Source of the DNA: Canibacter sp052085365
GTDB lineage: Bacteria; Actinomycetota; Actinomycetes; Actinomycetales; Microbacteriaceae
Direction of reading: 5' to 3'
Length of the DNA: 64,000 bases
Assembly: GCA_052085365.1 (NCBI GenBank)
Contig: JBQDFP010000001.1
Span: 186,001 to 250,000 of the forward strand
Each line of letters opens with the position of its first letter. The first letter of the stretch is position 1. The notes beneath the pieces are model-generated. The model saw nothing but the letters and a program-made list of their open reading frames with translations, had not been told where the DNA came from and made no database searches. Of this stretch, positions 52,722 to 61,421 are shown piece after piece. Both the position numbers and the translations under genes were made by a program.

Positions 52722-54095
52722 TTATGCGGGTTTCTGCAGCAGTGCAATGAACATCGCATCAGTGTTATTACGATGCGGCCAGAGCTGTACGTGCGGACCG
52801 GCACCAAGCTTCAGATTCTCAACTGCAAATGATTCAACAACATGCTGAGTGTTGAGCTCGTTGAGGCGTGATCGTTTCAATACGCGGTCGACAACGCCGC
52901 GTGTCTCAGCAATATGAGAAGAACACGTCACATACGCAATAAGTCCACCAGGCTTCAGATGCGCTTCGGCAGCAAGCAAAAGCTCTTCCTGTAACGCGGT
53001 GAGCTCTGGAATATCTTTGGGCGACTTTCGCCACCGAGCTTCCGGCCGACGACGCAAAGCTCCGAGACCACTGCAGGGCGCGTCGACCAGAATCCTGTCA
53101 TGCAGCACACTCCCAAACGCGTCGTCACTTCTCCCATCAAAACTCACCACCTCTACCAGGTCAGACACTGGTGCGACTGCCCGTTCCACTAACACCGCCC
53201 GATGCTGTGCCACTTCATTCGCTCGAAGCTTTGCTCTCGCTTGCAGCGCTTCGTGCGCCAAGACAGCTGTTTTCCCGCCCGGGCCCGCACACAAATCAAG
53301 CCACGATTCTGATTCACCGACACACGTAGCTCGCGTGAGAGCCAGCGCTGCAATTTGTGAGCCCTGATCTTGTACCCGAGCTTGGGAAAAACCTTCAAGT
53401 TGTTCTTGAATGTTTATAGGTGATCCTCCACGAAGCTCCCATCCGATTGGTGAGGGCCCGGTGAATGACAGGTCTGGCGCAAGAGCCTGAATCGTGTCTA
53501 TTTCTAGGTCGCTACTTCCCAGCAGCGCCATATTCACTTTTGGGGCGAGGTTGTCTGCATCCAGAAGATCTTTGATTTCATTTTCTGCGCCATCAGCAAT
53601 GAGAGATGTGCGTAATGCTCGAATAACCCAGGCGGGATGAGAAGTAAGCCCAGCAAGCTCATCATCAGCGTTCTGAGCAGCCCCTCGGATTTTTTGATCC
53701 CAATCGTTTTCGCGCGTCACAGCACGAAGCACTCCGTTGACAAACCCTGCACCTTTCGCACTTGCGACACGTCGTTGAAGCTCAACGCTTTCACTGAGCG
53801 CAGCATGAGCTGGTACACGCATTCGGGTGAGCTGGTGGATCCCCAGGCGTAAAACTCTTGTCGTTCGAGGGTCTACTTGGTCAAGGTCTCGGGACGACGC
53901 AAATTCGATAATTCGATCGTATTTGCCTTGCATCCTGAGCGTTCCTGAAACAAGTTCAGTGACAAAACCCGCATCACGAGAATTGAGGCGGCTTTTTTCA
54001 AGATGCGATGCGAGTGCAAGATTTGCATATGCGTCGCGTTCATCAACATCTCGCAGGATGTCGTACGCAATCAGTCGAGAAAGAGAAACGGTCAC
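52722..54095 (-). CDS. rsmB: 16S rRNA (cytosine-5) methyltransferase RsmB
   Basis: RsmB methylates C967 (E. coli numbering) of 16S rRNA. The 457-residue protein has an N-terminal NusB-like RNA-binding domain (about 1-145) and a SAM domain with DLCAGPGGKTAVL, DAPCSGLGALRRRPEARW, and the catalytic Cys in YVTCSSHIAETRGVV. The start overlaps the fmt stop by 4 bases. Confidence 0.95.
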   Translation of the reverse strand: MTVSLSRLIAYDILRDVDERDAYANLALASHLEKSRLNSRDAGFVTELVSGTLRMQGKYDRIIEFASSRDLDQVDPRTTRVLRLGIHQLTRMRVPAHAALSESVELQRRVASAKGAGFVNGVLRAVTRENDWDQKIRGAAQNADDELAGLTSHPAWVIRALRTSLIADGAENEIKDLLDADNLAPKVNMALLGSSDLEIDTIQALAPDLSFTGPSPIGWELRGGSPINIQEQLEGFSQARVQDQGSQIAALALTRATCVGESESWLDLCAGPGGKTAVLAHEALQARAKLRANEVAQHRAVLVERAVAPVSDLVEVVSFDGRSDDAFGSVLHDRILVDAPCSGLGALRRRPEARWRKSPKDIPELTALQEELLLAAEAHLKPGGLIAYVTCSSHIAETRGVVDRVLKRSRLNELNTQHVVESFAVENLKLGAGPHVQLWPHRNNTDAMFIALLQKPA

Positions 54096-55003
54096 AGCGA
54101 TACTTCACCGCCACGGCCTCGGAGCCAAGCAGCGGCTTGCATAGCCGGTTTGCCAGCCGGCTGCACATTGACAAGTTCAATTATGCCATCGCCAGTTTGA
54201 AGGAACACCTGGTTCTTTTTGAGCATGGCAGTTCCCACGGGAAGATCGAGGTTTTCGACTTCAGGCGCCTCGCGCATCTTGTGCACCTTCACTGCACCCG
54301 CATCAGTAGAGAAGTAGGCACCCGGTTCTGGTGTGACTCCCGCATAAACGTTGAGGAGGGTGCGGCTGCTCAAGCTTGGCTGTAGCAGCCCGTCCTCGCG
54401 GTCAAGTTTGTACGCATACGATGTTTCCCCGGTTTGTTCTTCACCCGATTTTTCTGAAATTGTATTGACTGCTTCCAGGACGAGAGCAGTGCCGCGGTGA
54501 GCAAGTTGTTCAAGTGCTTCCCCTGCAGTTGTGCCCGGGACGACGGTGTGGCTGCCCCGAGCCAAGATGGGCCCCGCGTCGAGCGCCTCAACGAGGCGGA
54601 AGACAGACATGCCAAGCTCGCTTTCACCGGCCATAAGGGCTCGTTGCACCGGCGCGGCTCCCCGCCAGGCGGGCAATGCTGAGAAATGCAAGTTGACCCA
54701 ACCGTGCTTTGGCGCCGAAAGAAGGGGTTCTTTAAGTAGGCCACCATATGCAACAATCACACCTAGGTCAGCGTCCGTCTCAGCTAGAACCTGCGAGACT
54801 TCCGCAGTAATACGGTTTGCTTTCACAGTCGGCAGTTCCAGATTATTCGCTGCACGTGCCACCGGAGAGGGCGTTTGCGTTCGTTTGCGCCCAACCGGCG
54901 CGTCCTCTCGCGTCAGCACACTCACAATTTCGTGCCCGGCGTGATGTAAAGCGTTCAACGTCGGAACTGCAACTTCTGGAGTGCCCGCGAAAATGATCCT
55001 CAT
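54092..55003 (-). CDS. fmt: Methionyl-tRNA formyltransferase
   Basis: Fmt formylates initiator Met-tRNA. The 303-residue protein opens MRIIFAGTPEVAVPTL and contains the active-site block NLHFSALPAWRGAAPVQRA and a catalytic Asp in EALDAGPIL. The C-terminal OB-like domain covers about 205-303. The ATG at 55003 lies 4 bases after the priA stop; the frame is open to 55066. An operon with priA and rsmB is clear. Confidence 0.96.
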   Translation of the reverse strand: MRIIFAGTPEVAVPTLNALHHAGHEIVSVLTREDAPVGRKRTQTPSPVARAANNLELPTVKANRITAEVSQVLAETDADLGVIVAYGGLLKEPLLSAPKHGWVNLHFSALPAWRGAAPVQRALMAGESELGMSVFRLVEALDAGPILARGSHTVVPGTTAGEALEQLAHRGTALVLEAVNTISEKSGEEQTGETSYAYKLDREDGLLQPSLSSRTLLNVYAGVTPEPGAYFSTDAGAVKVHKMREAPEVENLDLPVGTAMLKKNQVFLQTGDGIIELVNVQPAGKPAMQAAAWLRGRGGEVSL

Positions 55004-55007
55004 GAGT

Positions 55008-56999
55008 CTAGTCTCTCGTACCTTCTCGTGATTCTCCGAACTGATCAAAGACGGTACGGTCATCAAACTTGAGTTTTAGAGTTGATTTCCTAGTGGATCC
55101 TCCGCGGACAGGCGATTGTGAACCGGCAGCCTCAGTTACCAATAAACCGCGGAGCTTCCTTGCGACTTCATCACCTACGCCGTACCCGAATCGTAAGATT
55201 GCGCGAACTTGCCCCGCAGCAAAAGGGGCGGGCCCAAGCACATCCAACTGACGCACACCTGCTAATACATCTAAGGCACGCGTCACTTGCCGCGCAGTTC
55301 CAGTCACACTCGCGACACGTACCGCAGGCGGGTAAAGCAGTTGCGCACGGTCACGAAGCTCACTTCTTAACCATGCGGTTGTGTGACCTGAGACGAAGGC
55401 ATCAACGACCGGACCAGCGCCTGATGCGAGCAAACACACCCCATCAGGCGCCGACTTAGCAGCAGCATTTTCCCACCAGCGCAAACAGTCCTCCCCTGCG
55501 CGTAACGTTGGACGTGAGAGTAGTCGTTCAGCATCGAGTAAGACCACAGCGCGATAACCCCCTGCTGCGATGGGTTCGGCACCAACTGTTGCCACCACTA
55601 ACGCAGGTCGTGCATCGACTCGCTCACGCGGGTGATCAATATCGCTGACGAGTATTCGTGTGTGTGGGAACTGCATCGAAAACTGTTCCGCTGTACGCTG
55701 ACTCCCCGAACCACGTTCCACAAGAGTGTGCTCACCACAGTGGGAACATTTCCAGCGCACGACGGGTTTCCCGCACCACCGACATGCGGGGCTCTTCGCC
55801 TGCCTGAACCCGATAGGCCCTCCGCAGTGAGCACAGTGCGCCAAATTTGAACACGATTCACAGACGGCGACCGGCGCGTACCCGGGTTGGGCAACTTGGA
55901 CGAGAACCGGGCCCGTTCGGAGTCCTTCATTCATCATAGAAATCGCGAACCCTGGCAGTCGTCCAGCAAACACATCTGGAGCCGCTGCTTGATCAGCGTG
56001 CCTCACACGTACTCGCTTTGGAAGGTTACTCTGTGGCTTCACGTATTCTATATCGATCAAACGCTGCACTTCGGCACTTCGCGAATGTGCGAAAAACATA
56101 AGCCCGCATGAACTTTGCTGGGCACGAATTAACGCGGCGTCGCGACAGTGCACATACGGCGCTCGCGGTTCTCCAAGAACCGGGTCCCCATCGTCCCAAA
56201 TGAGAATCGCACCGAGGTTAAAGGCAGGCGCATAAATAGCTGACCTGTTCCCAATGATGATGCGAGGAGTGTCTTCAAGAGCGGCTAAGAATTCTGAATA
56301 CCGCTCAGCCCCTGGTTGTTTTGCATCAACTCGAAGAACTGGGGTTGTGCCGAACGCGTCACGAAGTTGGTCAAGGTCACGATAGTCAGGGACACATATG
56401 ATGACGCTTTCACCAGCAGCAAGCACAGATTTTGCGGTATCGACCATTCGTGTCGTCCAACCGCCGACCCATTCACCCGAGTCAAGACGAACAGGACTAT
56501 GTGACTCGCTAAAAGCGAGACGTTCACCACTGATGAGCAGTGAAGCAATCGACCGAACGTCCTCACTCGTGTCGGATTGCACGTCTCCACTATTGGACTC
56601 AGTTCCAGACTGGTCCCGAGCCTTGAGGTACGCCTTTTCGGCACGCACATGACGTTGCGGAATTGCCAGACGCAGAATGTCTCCCGCGCTTCCTGCTGCG
56701 CGGTCAGAAACTGCGCGCACCAGCTCCCAGACATGCATATTGAGCATTGGTATCGGGGACACAATCTCACTGACATGCGAGAGGTTTCCGTCGAACGTAC
56801 TCTCGTGCACCAGCTCAATCACCCAGCCAAATGCCTTGCGACCTCCTGAGCGAAATGGCACACGGACGCGCTGCCCCACTTGTATTTCTGGTAAGAGGAC
56901 TTCTGGGACCGCGTAATCAAACAGGTGATCAAGCTGAGGAAGACGTGTGTCTAACAGCACGCGAGCAATGGCCGGTTGAGCTCCAGCCCCGCTGTTCAC
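55008..56999 (-). CDS. priA: Primosomal protein N' (PriA), ATPase motifs lost
   Basis: PriA recognises stalled forks for replication restart. The 663-residue protein has the 3'-DNA-binding domain (RVRVPFRSGGRKAFGWV) and paired zinc sites (CESCSNLAHCAHCGG, CRWCGKPVVRWKCSHCG). The helicase P-loop is missing: the expected GxxGxGKT position reads VLAAGESVIICVPD, and the DEAH-like box is WDDGDP. This loss is known for actinobacterial PriA, which probably loads proteins without unwinding. The GTG start shares one base with the metK stop (TAGTG). Confidence 0.93.
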   Translation of the reverse strand: MNSGAGAQPAIARVLLDTRLPQLDHLFDYAVPEVLLPEIQVGQRVRVPFRSGGRKAFGWVIELVHESTFDGNLSHVSEIVSPIPMLNMHVWELVRAVSDRAAGSAGDILRLAIPQRHVRAEKAYLKARDQSGTESNSGDVQSDTSEDVRSIASLLISGERLAFSESHSPVRLDSGEWVGGWTTRMVDTAKSVLAAGESVIICVPDYRDLDQLRDAFGTTPVLRVDAKQPGAERYSEFLAALEDTPRIIIGNRSAIYAPAFNLGAILIWDDGDPVLGEPRAPYVHCRDAALIRAQQSSCGLMFFAHSRSAEVQRLIDIEYVKPQSNLPKRVRVRHADQAAAPDVFAGRLPGFAISMMNEGLRTGPVLVQVAQPGYAPVAVCESCSNLAHCAHCGGPIGFRQAKSPACRWCGKPVVRWKCSHCGEHTLVERGSGSQRTAEQFSMQFPHTRILVSDIDHPRERVDARPALVVATVGAEPIAAGGYRAVVLLDAERLLSRPTLRAGEDCLRWWENAAAKSAPDGVCLLASGAGPVVDAFVSGHTTAWLRSELRDRAQLLYPPAVRVASVTGTARQVTRALDVLAGVRQLDVLGPAPFAAGQVRAILRFGYGVGDEVARKLRGLLVTEAAGSQSPVRGGSTRKSTLKLKFDDRTVFDQFGESREGTRD

Positions 57000-58186
57000 T
57001 ACTCGCTCACTCCTACGACCCGCCGCAGCTCTTCGACTCGTGGTGTTTGTTCCCAGGTGAATTCGCCACGGCCAAAGTGCCCATAAGCGCTCGTTGTTGC
57101 GTAGATCGGCTGCAATAGGTCGAGGTCGCGAACTATAGCGAGTGGTCGCAGATCAAAGATTTCACGGATGGCCCGCTCGATATCGACGACAGGAACGGTT
57201 TCCGTGCCAAATGTTTCGACGTAGAGCGCAACCGGATGTGCCCGACCGATCGCATATGCAATTTGTATTTCAGCGCGACGAGCCAGACCTGCAGCTACGA
57301 TATGTTTTGCAACCCAGCGCATCGCATAGGCGGCAGAACGATCAACTTTTGACGGATCTTTTCCGCTGAATGCGCCTCCACCATGGCGGGCAGACCCACC
57401 ATAGGTGTCGATAATCACTTTGCGACCCGTAAGCCCGGCGTCCCCCATAGGACCACCGATAACAAACGGACCCGCAGGGTTGATAATCAATTCTGGGTCC
57501 CCAGAAAGCTCGGTTTGTGCAAGTACCGGTCGAATGACCTCACGTTCGATATCTGTGTGGAGCTGTTCCTGAGCTATTTGAGCTTCGTGCTGTGTCGAAA
57601 CCACAACCGCTTCAACTGTTACCGGTCGATCTGATTCGTAGCCGATAGTAACTTGCGTCTTCCCGTCGGGGCGCAAATACGGAAGGGCTCCTGTTTTACG
57701 AACATGAGTAAGCCGCTCTGCCATTCGGTGTGCCAGCCAGCTCGCCATTGGATGAAGCTCTGGCGTTTCATCACAGGCATACCCGAACATGATGCCTTGA
57801 TCTCCGGCGCCTTGCAGGCTTAACGCATCGTCATCGCTGGCGGTTCGCGCTTCTAGCGAGTTATCCACGCCATCCGCAATATCAGGTGACTGCTGGCCAA
57901 TCGACACCGAAACTCCGCAGGACCCAGCGTCAAATCCCATATCACTTGATGTGTAGCCAATATCTCGTAACGCTTCACGGATAAGCTGCGGAATCTCCAC
58001 ATACCCGGTGGTATTTACTTCACCAGCGACATGCACCAATCCTGTGGTCACCATAGTTTCTACCGCGACTCGTGCGCCAGGATCTTGCTTCAAGAGTGCA
58101 TCAAGAATGGTGTCAGAGATACGGTCGCAAATTTTATCGGGATGGCCCTCTGTCACGGATTCCGATGTAAAAAATCGCAGGTTCAC
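56999..58186 (-). CDS. metK: S-adenosylmethionine synthetase
   Basis: MetK makes SAM from methionine and ATP. The 395-residue protein has FTSESVTEGHPDKICDRISD, the signature GAGDQGIMFGYA and GGGAFSGKDPSKVDRSAAYA. GGGAG lies just upstream of the GTG start. No SAM riboswitch is evident in the 92-base spacer to rpoZ, although an imperfect hairpin is present. The usual neighbour coaBC between rpoZ and metK is absent. Confidence 0.98.
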   Translation of the reverse strand: MNLRFFTSESVTEGHPDKICDRISDTILDALLKQDPGARVAVETMVTTGLVHVAGEVNTTGYVEIPQLIREALRDIGYTSSDMGFDAGSCGVSVSIGQQSPDIADGVDNSLEARTASDDDALSLQGAGDQGIMFGYACDETPELHPMASWLAHRMAERLTHVRKTGALPYLRPDGKTQVTIGYESDRPVTVEAVVVSTQHEAQIAQEQLHTDIEREVIRPVLAQTELSGDPELIINPAGPFVIGGPMGDAGLTGRKVIIDTYGGSARHGGGAFSGKDPSKVDRSAAYAMRWVAKHIVAAGLARRAEIQIAYAIGRAHPVALYVETFGTETVPVVDIERAIREIFDLRPLAIVRDLDLLQPIYATTSAYGHFGRGEFTWEQTPRVEELRRVVGVSE

Positions 58187-58213
58187 TCTGCTCCCTTCAG
58201 TGGCGAAACAAAT

Positions 58214-58250
58214 GTGGCGCCGGTCCTGGATTCAGGGTAACCGACGCCAC
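58214..58250 (-). terminator. Imperfect hairpin between rpoZ and metK
   Basis: GTGGCGCCGGT pairs with ACCGACGCCAC with one mismatch around a 15-nt loop. The minus-strand downstream sequence ATTTGTTTCG is only moderately T-rich. It could be an rpoZ terminator or an attenuator before metK. Confidence 0.4.
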
Positions 58251-58278
58251 CGACATTCTTGACCTAAGAGACAAGAAG

Positions 58279-58533
58279 TTACGCGTTATTTTGGATGAGC
58301 TCCAACTTGTTCTCAGCAATCTCATGCAGAGCAACTGACAACGGCTTGTCGTCAACAGAAGCGTCAACGAGCGGACCAACATTGTCGAGCAAATTTCCGT
58401 CATGCAAGTCGCTATAGTACGCGTTAATCTGACGGGCACGCTGTGATGAGTAAGTCACTAGTGCATATTTCGAGTCGACCTTGTCGAGAAGAGTATCGAT
58501 CGAAGGATCAATGATGCCATTCGGATTGGCCAT
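58279..58533 (-). CDS. rpoZ: RNA polymerase omega subunit
   Basis: Omega helps fold and assemble beta' in RNA polymerase. The 84-residue protein has SIDTLLDKVDSKYALVTYSSQRARQIN and the C-terminal SVALHEIAENKLEL. A strong AAGGAGG precedes the ATG. The usual upstream gene gmk and downstream coaBC are missing here, leaving rpoZ directly before metK. Confidence 0.95.
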   Translation of the reverse strand: MANPNGIIDPSIDTLLDKVDSKYALVTYSSQRARQINAYYSDLHDGNLLDNVGPLVDASVDDKPLSVALHEIAENKLELIQNNA

Positions 58534-58576
58534 ATGGGTCTGCCTCCTTGAGTTAACCAGTTCAGTCTACCGGAGA

Positions 58577-59230
58577 TTAGAAATTCCGTCGGACTAAAAT
58601 GTCACCTTGCTCACAATCTAGGCGATACCATCCTGCTGTCTGCAAGAGTCTTACACGAGCTTGATCTTCGAAAAAGCCCATCGTCTCCCCTGCAAGCGCA
58701 GCCGCCGCCGGAATTCCCGGCATTATTTCTTGCCCCCAAATTTTTGCACGGATCTTTTCAACCACCGCAGCTCCTGGACTTTCAGGAAGGGCAGCGGCGA
58801 CGCGTTCAATCCCGGTACGGGCAACATCTCGTAAGGAATCCGCATCAACACTTCCCACGGATTCCCAACCTGTCACAGGTGGTTTAATCCCGGTCCATAC
58901 CGCGGTCATATCTGTTGGTGGCAGAGGAAGCGTTGTCTCTTTCTCGTCGAGTCTCGCAAGACGGTCGGTAAGTGCTCGTATCTCGACAACGCGGTCAAGA
59001 ACCACATTTCCTTGCAATGACGCTGCCCGCATAACGAGCACGGTCGGGACTGGATCAAGCAACGACGTTGATGCACTTGTACAGCCGTACACTGCAAGAA
59101 CGGACCCCCCTGCAGGGTGGGGGCGTGCAACCAACAGGACTTCTGGGAAACCGACGCTGCCAATTCTTTGAAAAAAGGTGCCGAGGTCTCCTAAAGACGC
59201 AGCCTCAACAAACTCCAACTCACTCACCAC
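58577..59230 (-). CDS. Conserved hypothetical protein, 217 aa
   Basis: I do not recognise a domain. The protein is mixed alpha/beta, without membrane segments or signal peptide. An N-terminal part contains EVLLVARPHPAGGSVLAVYGC and VLVMRAASLQGNVVLDRVVEI; the middle has a proline/tryptophan segment (TDMTAVWTGIKPPVTGWESVG); the C-terminal helix-rich part has IRAKIWGQEIMPGIPAAAALAGETMGF. The GTG start has TACACT 7 nt upstream. It is divergent from the tesB gene and stands 43 bases before rpoZ on the same strand. Confidence 0.65.
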   Translation of the reverse strand: MVSELEFVEAASLGDLGTFFQRIGSVGFPEVLLVARPHPAGGSVLAVYGCTSASTSLLDPVPTVLVMRAASLQGNVVLDRVVEIRALTDRLARLDEKETTLPLPPTDMTAVWTGIKPPVTGWESVGSVDADSLRDVARTGIERVAAALPESPGAAVVEKIRAKIWGQEIMPGIPAAAALAGETMGFFEDQARVRLLQTAGWYRLDCEQGDILVRRNF

Positions 59231-59237
59231 GCTCCGA

Positions 59238-59243
59238 AGTGTA
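59238..59243 (-). promoter_or_regulatory. -10-like hexamer of the 217-aa gene
   Basis: TACACT on the minus strand lies 7 nt before the GTG. On the opposite strand TAAGAT near 59250 may serve tesB. Confidence 0.4.
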
Positions 59244-59284
59244 GCCCGTCTAAGATGGAGTCAGCACAATGAAGGGACACGATG

Positions 59285-60148
59285 ATGGCGACTCCGAGTT
59301 TGCTTGAGATGTTGACGGTCGAAAACCCTGGGCTTCGTACGATCCACGATCTATTTACTGGACCAGCGATGCCCACTCCGAACGGGAGAAGTTTTGGCGG
59401 CCAAGTGATGGGTCAAGCACTCAGAGCAGCGAGTGAAACGGCTCCTGCTGGCCGTGAGGTTCATTCAATGCACGGTTACTTTTTGCGACCGGGAGACTCG
59501 AACGAGCAACTCACGTTTGAGGTTGCACGGTTGTTTGATGGTGGCTCATTCTCAACGCGCCGGGCCCAGGCCTATCAAGATGGTGCACCGATTATGTCCA
59601 TGATCGCCTCCTATCAAACCGTGGACGACGGTGTAGAACATCAGGAACGTCTCGATATGAGCCAGTTTCCTTCGCCTGAAGAGCTGCCAAGTATGTGGGA
59701 TAAGTTCGGGCACCTCCAGAACCACAAACGCGCGTCTTGGGTACTACAGCGCCCGTTTGACTTCCGATATGTGGAAGGCGACATGATGGTCGAGCGTCCG
59801 GAGCCTTCCAATGTGGAGCATGTGTGGATGCGAGCGATCGACGACCTACCGTATTCCGCAATTCTGCATAGCGCCGCATTAACGTTTGGAAGCGACTATT
59901 TGCTAGTTGAACCTGTAGCCCGTGCCCACGGACTGTCATGGTCTGTTCCCGGACTGAAAGCCGCAAGTCTCGACCATTCCATGTGGTTTCACCGACCATT
60001 TAACGTCAACGAATGGCTTATGTATGTGCTGGAGTCCCCGACGTCACACGGCGGACGTGGCCTCTCACATGGAAAGTTTTATTCACTAGAAGGTGACCTG
60101 GTGGCGTCAGTGTCTCAAGAAGTTATGCTTCGAATCCCCAACAGGTGA
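59285..60148 (+). CDS. tesB: Acyl-CoA thioesterase II
   Basis: TesB hydrolyses medium- and long-chain acyl-CoA. The 287-residue double-hotdog protein has PNGRSFGGQVMGQALRAA, REVHSMHGYFLRPGD, SFSTRRAQAYQDG and the C-terminal AASLDHSMWFHRPFNVNEW, containing catalytic residues of the family. Two in-frame ATGs are adjacent (59282, 59285); AAGGGA spacing favours the second. A TTG-started hydrolase follows by about 16 bases. Confidence 0.93.
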   Translation: MATPSLLEMLTVENPGLRTIHDLFTGPAMPTPNGRSFGGQVMGQALRAASETAPAGREVHSMHGYFLRPGDSNEQLTFEVARLFDGGSFSTRRAQAYQDGAPIMSMIASYQTVDDGVEHQERLDMSQFPSPEELPSMWDKFGHLQNHKRASWVLQRPFDFRYVEGDMMVERPEPSNVEHVWMRAIDDLPYSAILHSAALTFGSDYLLVEPVARAHGLSWSVPGLKAASLDHSMWFHRPFNVNEWLMYVLESPTSHGGRGLSHGKFYSLEGDLVASVSQEVMLRIPNR

Positions 60149-60163
60149 GAAACGAGGTTTCAT

Positions 60164-60937
60164 TTGGCTATACACACTTCAACCGTCGGCAGTGGATCCA
60201 CTCCACTCGTGTTTCTGCACGGGCTCATGGGGCGCGGAAAGAACTTTACTGGTTCAGCAAAAGCCTTATCTCACGAGGCGACATCCCTGCTGGTAGATGC
60301 ACCAAATCACGGTGCATCCGACTGGACTGCTAAATTCAGCTACCAACAAATGGCTGACGCGACCGCAGACTTGATTCGCAATCAGTTTGATAGCCCTGTG
60401 AATCTGATCGGCCATTCTATGGGCGGAAAAACTGCGATGATTCTTGCGCTCACATATCCAGAGTTGATATCTCAGCTCACGATTGTGGATGTTTCTCCGG
60501 CGCGAAGTGGCGGATCAAGTGAATTTGAGCACCTGCTCGGGGCGCTCTTGAAAGTTGATCTAGCAAGTCTGAGCAGTCGCACAGACGCCGACGAGAAGCT
60601 GCGTGAAGCAATCCCCGAGGACACGGTCCGTTCGTTTTTACTCCAAAATCTCATACGAACTGATCACGGTTTTACCTGGCAAGCAAATATCAAAATGCTC
60701 TATCAGTCACTCGGCAAGATCGTAGACTTTCCAAAATTCAACGGTAATTCGTTCGATAACCCTGTGCTCTGGGTAAAGGGTGAACAGTCGAACTATATTG
60801 AACACGAAGATTTTGCAGAGATGAACCGGCTATTTCCTGACACTGTTCCTGTAACAGTGCGCGGGTCTGGCCACTGGGTGCACGCTGAAAAACCTCAGGA
60901 ATTCCAGACCCTGCTTCGCGAGTTTTTCATTCAGTGA
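60164..60937 (+). CDS. Alpha/beta-fold hydrolase
   Basis: This 257-residue hydrolase has the fold's oxyanion loop LVFLHGLMGRGKNF, nucleophile Ser85 in GHSMGG, and the C-terminal His in GSGHWVHAEKP. It resembles YbfF/acyl-CoA esterases, but the substrate is unknown. TTG start, supported by GAGG 6 nt upstream. It is cotranscribed with tesB, which supports an acyl-ester role (inference). Confidence 0.88.
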   Translation: MAIHTSTVGSGSTPLVFLHGLMGRGKNFTGSAKALSHEATSLLVDAPNHGASDWTAKFSYQQMADATADLIRNQFDSPVNLIGHSMGGKTAMILALTYPELISQLTIVDVSPARSGGSSEFEHLLGALLKVDLASLSSRTDADEKLREAIPEDTVRSFLLQNLIRTDHGFTWQANIKMLYQSLGKIVDFPKFNGNSFDNPVLWVKGEQSNYIEHEDFAEMNRLFPDTVPVTVRGSGHWVHAEKPQEFQTLLREFFIQ

Positions 60938-60954
60938 AGACGCCGTTGAGGTGT

Positions 60955-61419
60955 TTACCTTCTCAATACGAGCGGTGCATCAATCCAGGGGTCAACGGTC
61001 TTACGCCCCTCATCGCTGAGTCGTTGGGGACGCAGCGTTTTCCCGTCAACTATTACCACCGTTGTAATTGCTTGTGCCACGACTGACCGTTCGCTCGTCG
61101 AATTATCAATAATCTCGTAGTGAACTTCCAAGCTTGATCCCCCAAGTTTTCCGATCCACGTTTCCACGGTAATGGGTGTGGCAGTGTAGTTCAGAACTCT
61201 CGTGAACTGAATGCTTTGACTCGCAACCAGCATTTTGGGGCCTTCCGGGTCGTCACCCCGGAAGTACCCCTCCATGCCGGTAGTTTCTCGAGCAGCGCCG
61301 AGCCAGAAGAGCCGCACGCGCGCTTCTTCAAGGAATCGTGCGAAAGCGACATTGTTTACGTGGCCGTACGCGTCTTGATCTGCCCATCGAAGGTCGAGAT
61401 CTACGTGAGCTCGTCCCAT
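60955..61419 (-). CDS. 4HBT/YbgC-type acyl-CoA thioesterase
   Basis: The 154-residue hotdog protein has the YbgC-like active site LRWADQDAYGHVNNVAFARFLEEAR (here Asp in place of the frequent second aspartate pattern is retained as WADQDAYGHVNN). It follows ettA by 2 bases on the minus strand, so the two form an operon. The substrate is probably a short or medium acyl-CoA (inference). It converges on the alpha/beta hydrolase. Confidence 0.88.
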   Translation of the reverse strand: MGRAHVDLDLRWADQDAYGHVNNVAFARFLEEARVRLFWLGAARETTGMEGYFRGDDPEGPKMLVASQSIQFTRVLNYTATPITVETWIGKLGGSSLEVHYEIIDNSTSERSVVAQAITTVVIVDGKTLRPQRLSDEGRKTVDPWIDAPLVLRR

Positions 61420-61421
61420 AT

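Noticed and set aside
58187..58278. SAM riboswitch upstream of metK
   Set aside because: The spacer is short and the hairpin does not show the conserved junctions of SAM-I, SAM-II or SAM-IV.
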